Source: Roseiarcus sp963822215 (GTDB taxonomy: Bacteria > Pseudomonadota > Alphaproteobacteria > Rhizobiales > Beijerinckiaceae). From it: a stretch of 64,000 nt of DNA. This document shows positions 62,415 to 64,000 of the stretch, one piece after another. Positions within the stretch are counted from its first letter, which is position 1. Each line of letters begins with the position of its first letter. The DNA lies in NCBI GenBank assembly GCA_963822215.1, contig CAWGGX010000005.1, positions 620,001 to 684,000 of the forward strand, given 5' to 3'. The position numbers and the translations under genes were made by a program. Under the pieces are notes generated by a model that did not search any database, had not been told where the DNA came from, and saw only the letters and a program-made list of their open reading frames with translations.

Positions 62415-64000
62415 ATGGACATAAGCCCGATTGTCGCGGCGCATGCGCTCAGCGTGCAGGCGGGCATGGTCATCGCCCTCCTGACCGCGCTCGCTTCGGT
62501 CCTTGCCGCGGCCCAAAATTGCGCCGGAGACTATTTCCGGCGCGCCGCAGCGGAAAACGAAGCCCTGCGGGACGAGGTCTGGCGGCTCAAGGAGGCCGCG
62601 ACCGCGCGTGATCGGGCCGAGGCTGCGAGCGTCGCCAAGTCCCGCTTTCTCGCCACCATGAGCCACGAGATCCGCACTCCCTTGAACGGCATTCTCGGCA
62701 TGGCCGACCTATTGCGACGCGCCGGCCTCAATCCCGAGAACGCGAGCTACGTCGACGCCATCCGTAGCTCCGGCGCCGCCCTGATTGCGTTGATCGACCA
62801 GATTCTCGACCTCTCGCGGATCGAGGCTGGCCGGCTCGATGTGGCGGCGGAGGTGGTCGACCTCACCCGGCTGGTCGAGGGGGTGGTCGAGCTTCTCGCC
62901 CCGCGAGCCCAGAGCAAGGGCCTGGAAATCGCCGCCTCGATCAGCGCAGCCAGCCCGCGGTTCGTGCGCGCCGACGCGATGCGCCTCAGGCAGGTGCTCC
63001 TGAACCTGGCGGGCAACGCGATCAAGTTCACCCGGAGCGGCGGCGTTTGCGTCGCGGTCGACTGCCTAGAGGGGCAAGCTTTGCGCTTCGCCGTCGTCGA
63101 TACGGGTCCCGGCGTGCCTCCCGACCGTCGCGAGGCGATCTTCGAGGCTTTCGAACAAGGCGACGTCTCGCATGCGCGCCTGCATGACGGCGCCGGTCTT
63201 GGCCTCGCCATTTCGCGTCAACTTGTGGCGCTCATGGGCGGCGCGCTGACGCTCGATGATAACCCGGGCGGCGGATCGATCTTCGCCTTTACGGTCGACC
63301 TGCCGGCTTGCGAGGATCCATCGCATCGCCCCGACGTGCGTCCGATCGCCCTCGAAGGGGCGCACGCGTTGATCATCGCCAACTCGCCGTTCGAGGCGCC
63401 TGCGATCGCCACGCGGCTCGCCGAAGCGGGCGCCACGGTGGCGCGCGCCGAAGGCCTCGAATCCGGACTGGCTGCGCTCGCTCTTCCGGGGCGGCCGGAT
63501 CTGGTCATCGTCGACTGCGCGCTTGGCCCGCAGGCCACCAATCGGCTCGCCCAGGCGGCGAGAGCGGCGGGCGCGCCGCGGAGCCTGGTGCTGTTCTCAC
63601 CATTCGAGCGGCGCGCCTTCGGCCAGACCTCGCTGAAGGGTTTTGACGGCTGGCTGGTGAAGCCGGTGCGCGCGCGCTCGCTGTACGAAAGGCTCGCGGC
63701 CGAGTTTCCGGCCGCGGTGCGGCCGCCCGACGTGACTGAACGCCACGGCCCGGCCGCGCGCCGGGCGCTCATCGCCGAGGACAACGACATCAACGCGCTC
63801 ATCGCCGAAAAGGCGCTGCGCCGTATCGGTTTTGAGCCCTTCCGGGCGAAGGATGGGGAAGAGGCTGTGCGCCTGGCCGCGCCAGCGGCCCCGGACGCGC
63901 CGCCGCCGTTTGAACTGATTCTGATGGACGTCAGGATGCCCGGAATCGACGGGGTCGAAGCCACCCGCCGTTTGCGCGCCTGGGAGGCGGCCGCCGCAGC
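62415..64000 (+). CDS. hybrid sensor histidine kinase (runs off the window)
   Basis: N-terminal TM helix (residues about 17-36), coiled linker, then HisKA SRFLATMSHEIRTPLNGILG (phospho-His in SHEIRTP) and HATPase: LNLAGNAIKFTRSG (N box), VVDTGPGVPPDRR (G1), DGAGLGLAISRQLVALMGGA (G2). A first receiver-like domain is degenerate (LVIVDCALG), and a second, RRALIAEDNDINALIAEKAL with LILMDVRMPGIDG, is cut by the window end. It is chromosomal backbone, next to comM. Signal unknown. Confidence 0.9.
   Translation, partial: MDISPIVAAHALSVQAGMVIALLTALASVLAAAQNCAGDYFRRAAAENEALRDEVWRLKEAATARDRAEAASVAKSRFLATMSHEIRTPLNGILGMADLLRRAGLNPENASYVDAIRSSGAALIALIDQILDLSRIEAGRLDVAAEVVDLTRLVEGVVELLAPRAQSKGLEIAASISAASPRFVRADAMRLRQVLLNLAGNAIKFTRSGGVCVAVDCLEGQALRFAVVDTGPGVPPDRREAIFEAFEQGDVSHARLHDGAGLGLAISRQLVALMGGALTLDDNPGGGSIFAFTVDLPACEDPSHRPDVRPIALEGAHALIIANSPFEAPAIATRLAEAGATVARAEGLESGLAALALPGRPDLVIVDCALGPQATNRLAQAARAAGAPRSLVLFSPFERRAFGQTSLKGFDGWLVKPVRARSLYERLAAEFPAAVRPPDVTERHGPAARRALIAEDNDINALIAEKALRRIGFEPFRAKDGEEAVRLAAPAAPDAPPPFELILMDVRMPGIDGVEATRRLRAWEAAAA

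Noticed and set aside
1..64000. CRISPR array
   Set aside because: No regularly spaced repeat of 24-40 bases was found by eye; only paired repeats exist.

Overview
The window comes from a GC-rich alphaproteobacterium, probably a member of the Hyphomicrobiales. The evidence is the GC-rich coding style, frequent GTG/TTG starts, and typical alphaproteobacterial families (DUF3175, DUF2934, DUF6634, YqaE-like, DUF429). The chromosomal backbone is visible only at the two edges: a truncated GH3 beta-glucosidase, a DUF3175 gene and the 5' part of comM/yifB on the left, and the 3' part of comM and a truncated hybrid histidine kinase on the right.

Everything between 2696 and 61386 (58,691 bp) is one integrative island inserted inside comM. 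Joining base 2695 to base 61387 restores the comM protein sequence across the junction. The large serine recombinase that most likely did this lies just inside the right end (59.65-61.33 kb). Joining the two island ends recreates a 40-bp attP-like dyad centred on a CT dinucleotide. Both comM and the recombinase carry an apparent extra base, from decay or assembly error.

Left part of the island (3-21 kb): small stress, envelope and regulatory genes (BON, Crp/Fnr, TetR plus oxidoreductase, AraC plus cupin, cyclase fused to an alpha/beta hydrolase, metallophosphoesterase, YqaE, DUF429, an orphan Rieske protein). They are mixed with broken genes: an MDR reductase, a methyltransferase, a DUF2147 protein, a PLD-like remnant and a duplicated 4-TM protein.

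Middle part (21-50 kb): two defence operons and two copies of an unusual 5-kb module. The first operon, on the minus strand, is RHH regulator-DUF499-DUF3780-DUF1156 methylase-PLD/SNF2 helicase. The second is a complete QatABCD system beside a paralogous, divergent RHH gene. Both RHH genes have the same short operator-like motif next to their start codons. Modules A (31.35-36.59 kb) and B (45.11-50.37 kb) share a promoter and hairpin leader, a small ORF, DUF6634, an FtsH-like AAA+/M41 protease, a small protein, an Xis-like HTH protein and an atypical tyrosine recombinase. A 1.06-kb direct repeat carrying three small genes occurs at 17.6 kb and again at 38.8 kb.

Right part (50-59.6 kb): cargo with a defence flavour, including a HEPN protein behind a remnant recombinase 3' end, a second HEPN-motif protein, a VbhA-like antitoxin without Fic, a DUF3883 nuclease-like protein, and an HlyC-like acyltransferase overlapping a secreted protein. 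The whole reads as a layered defence island carried by a comM-specific serine-recombinase element.
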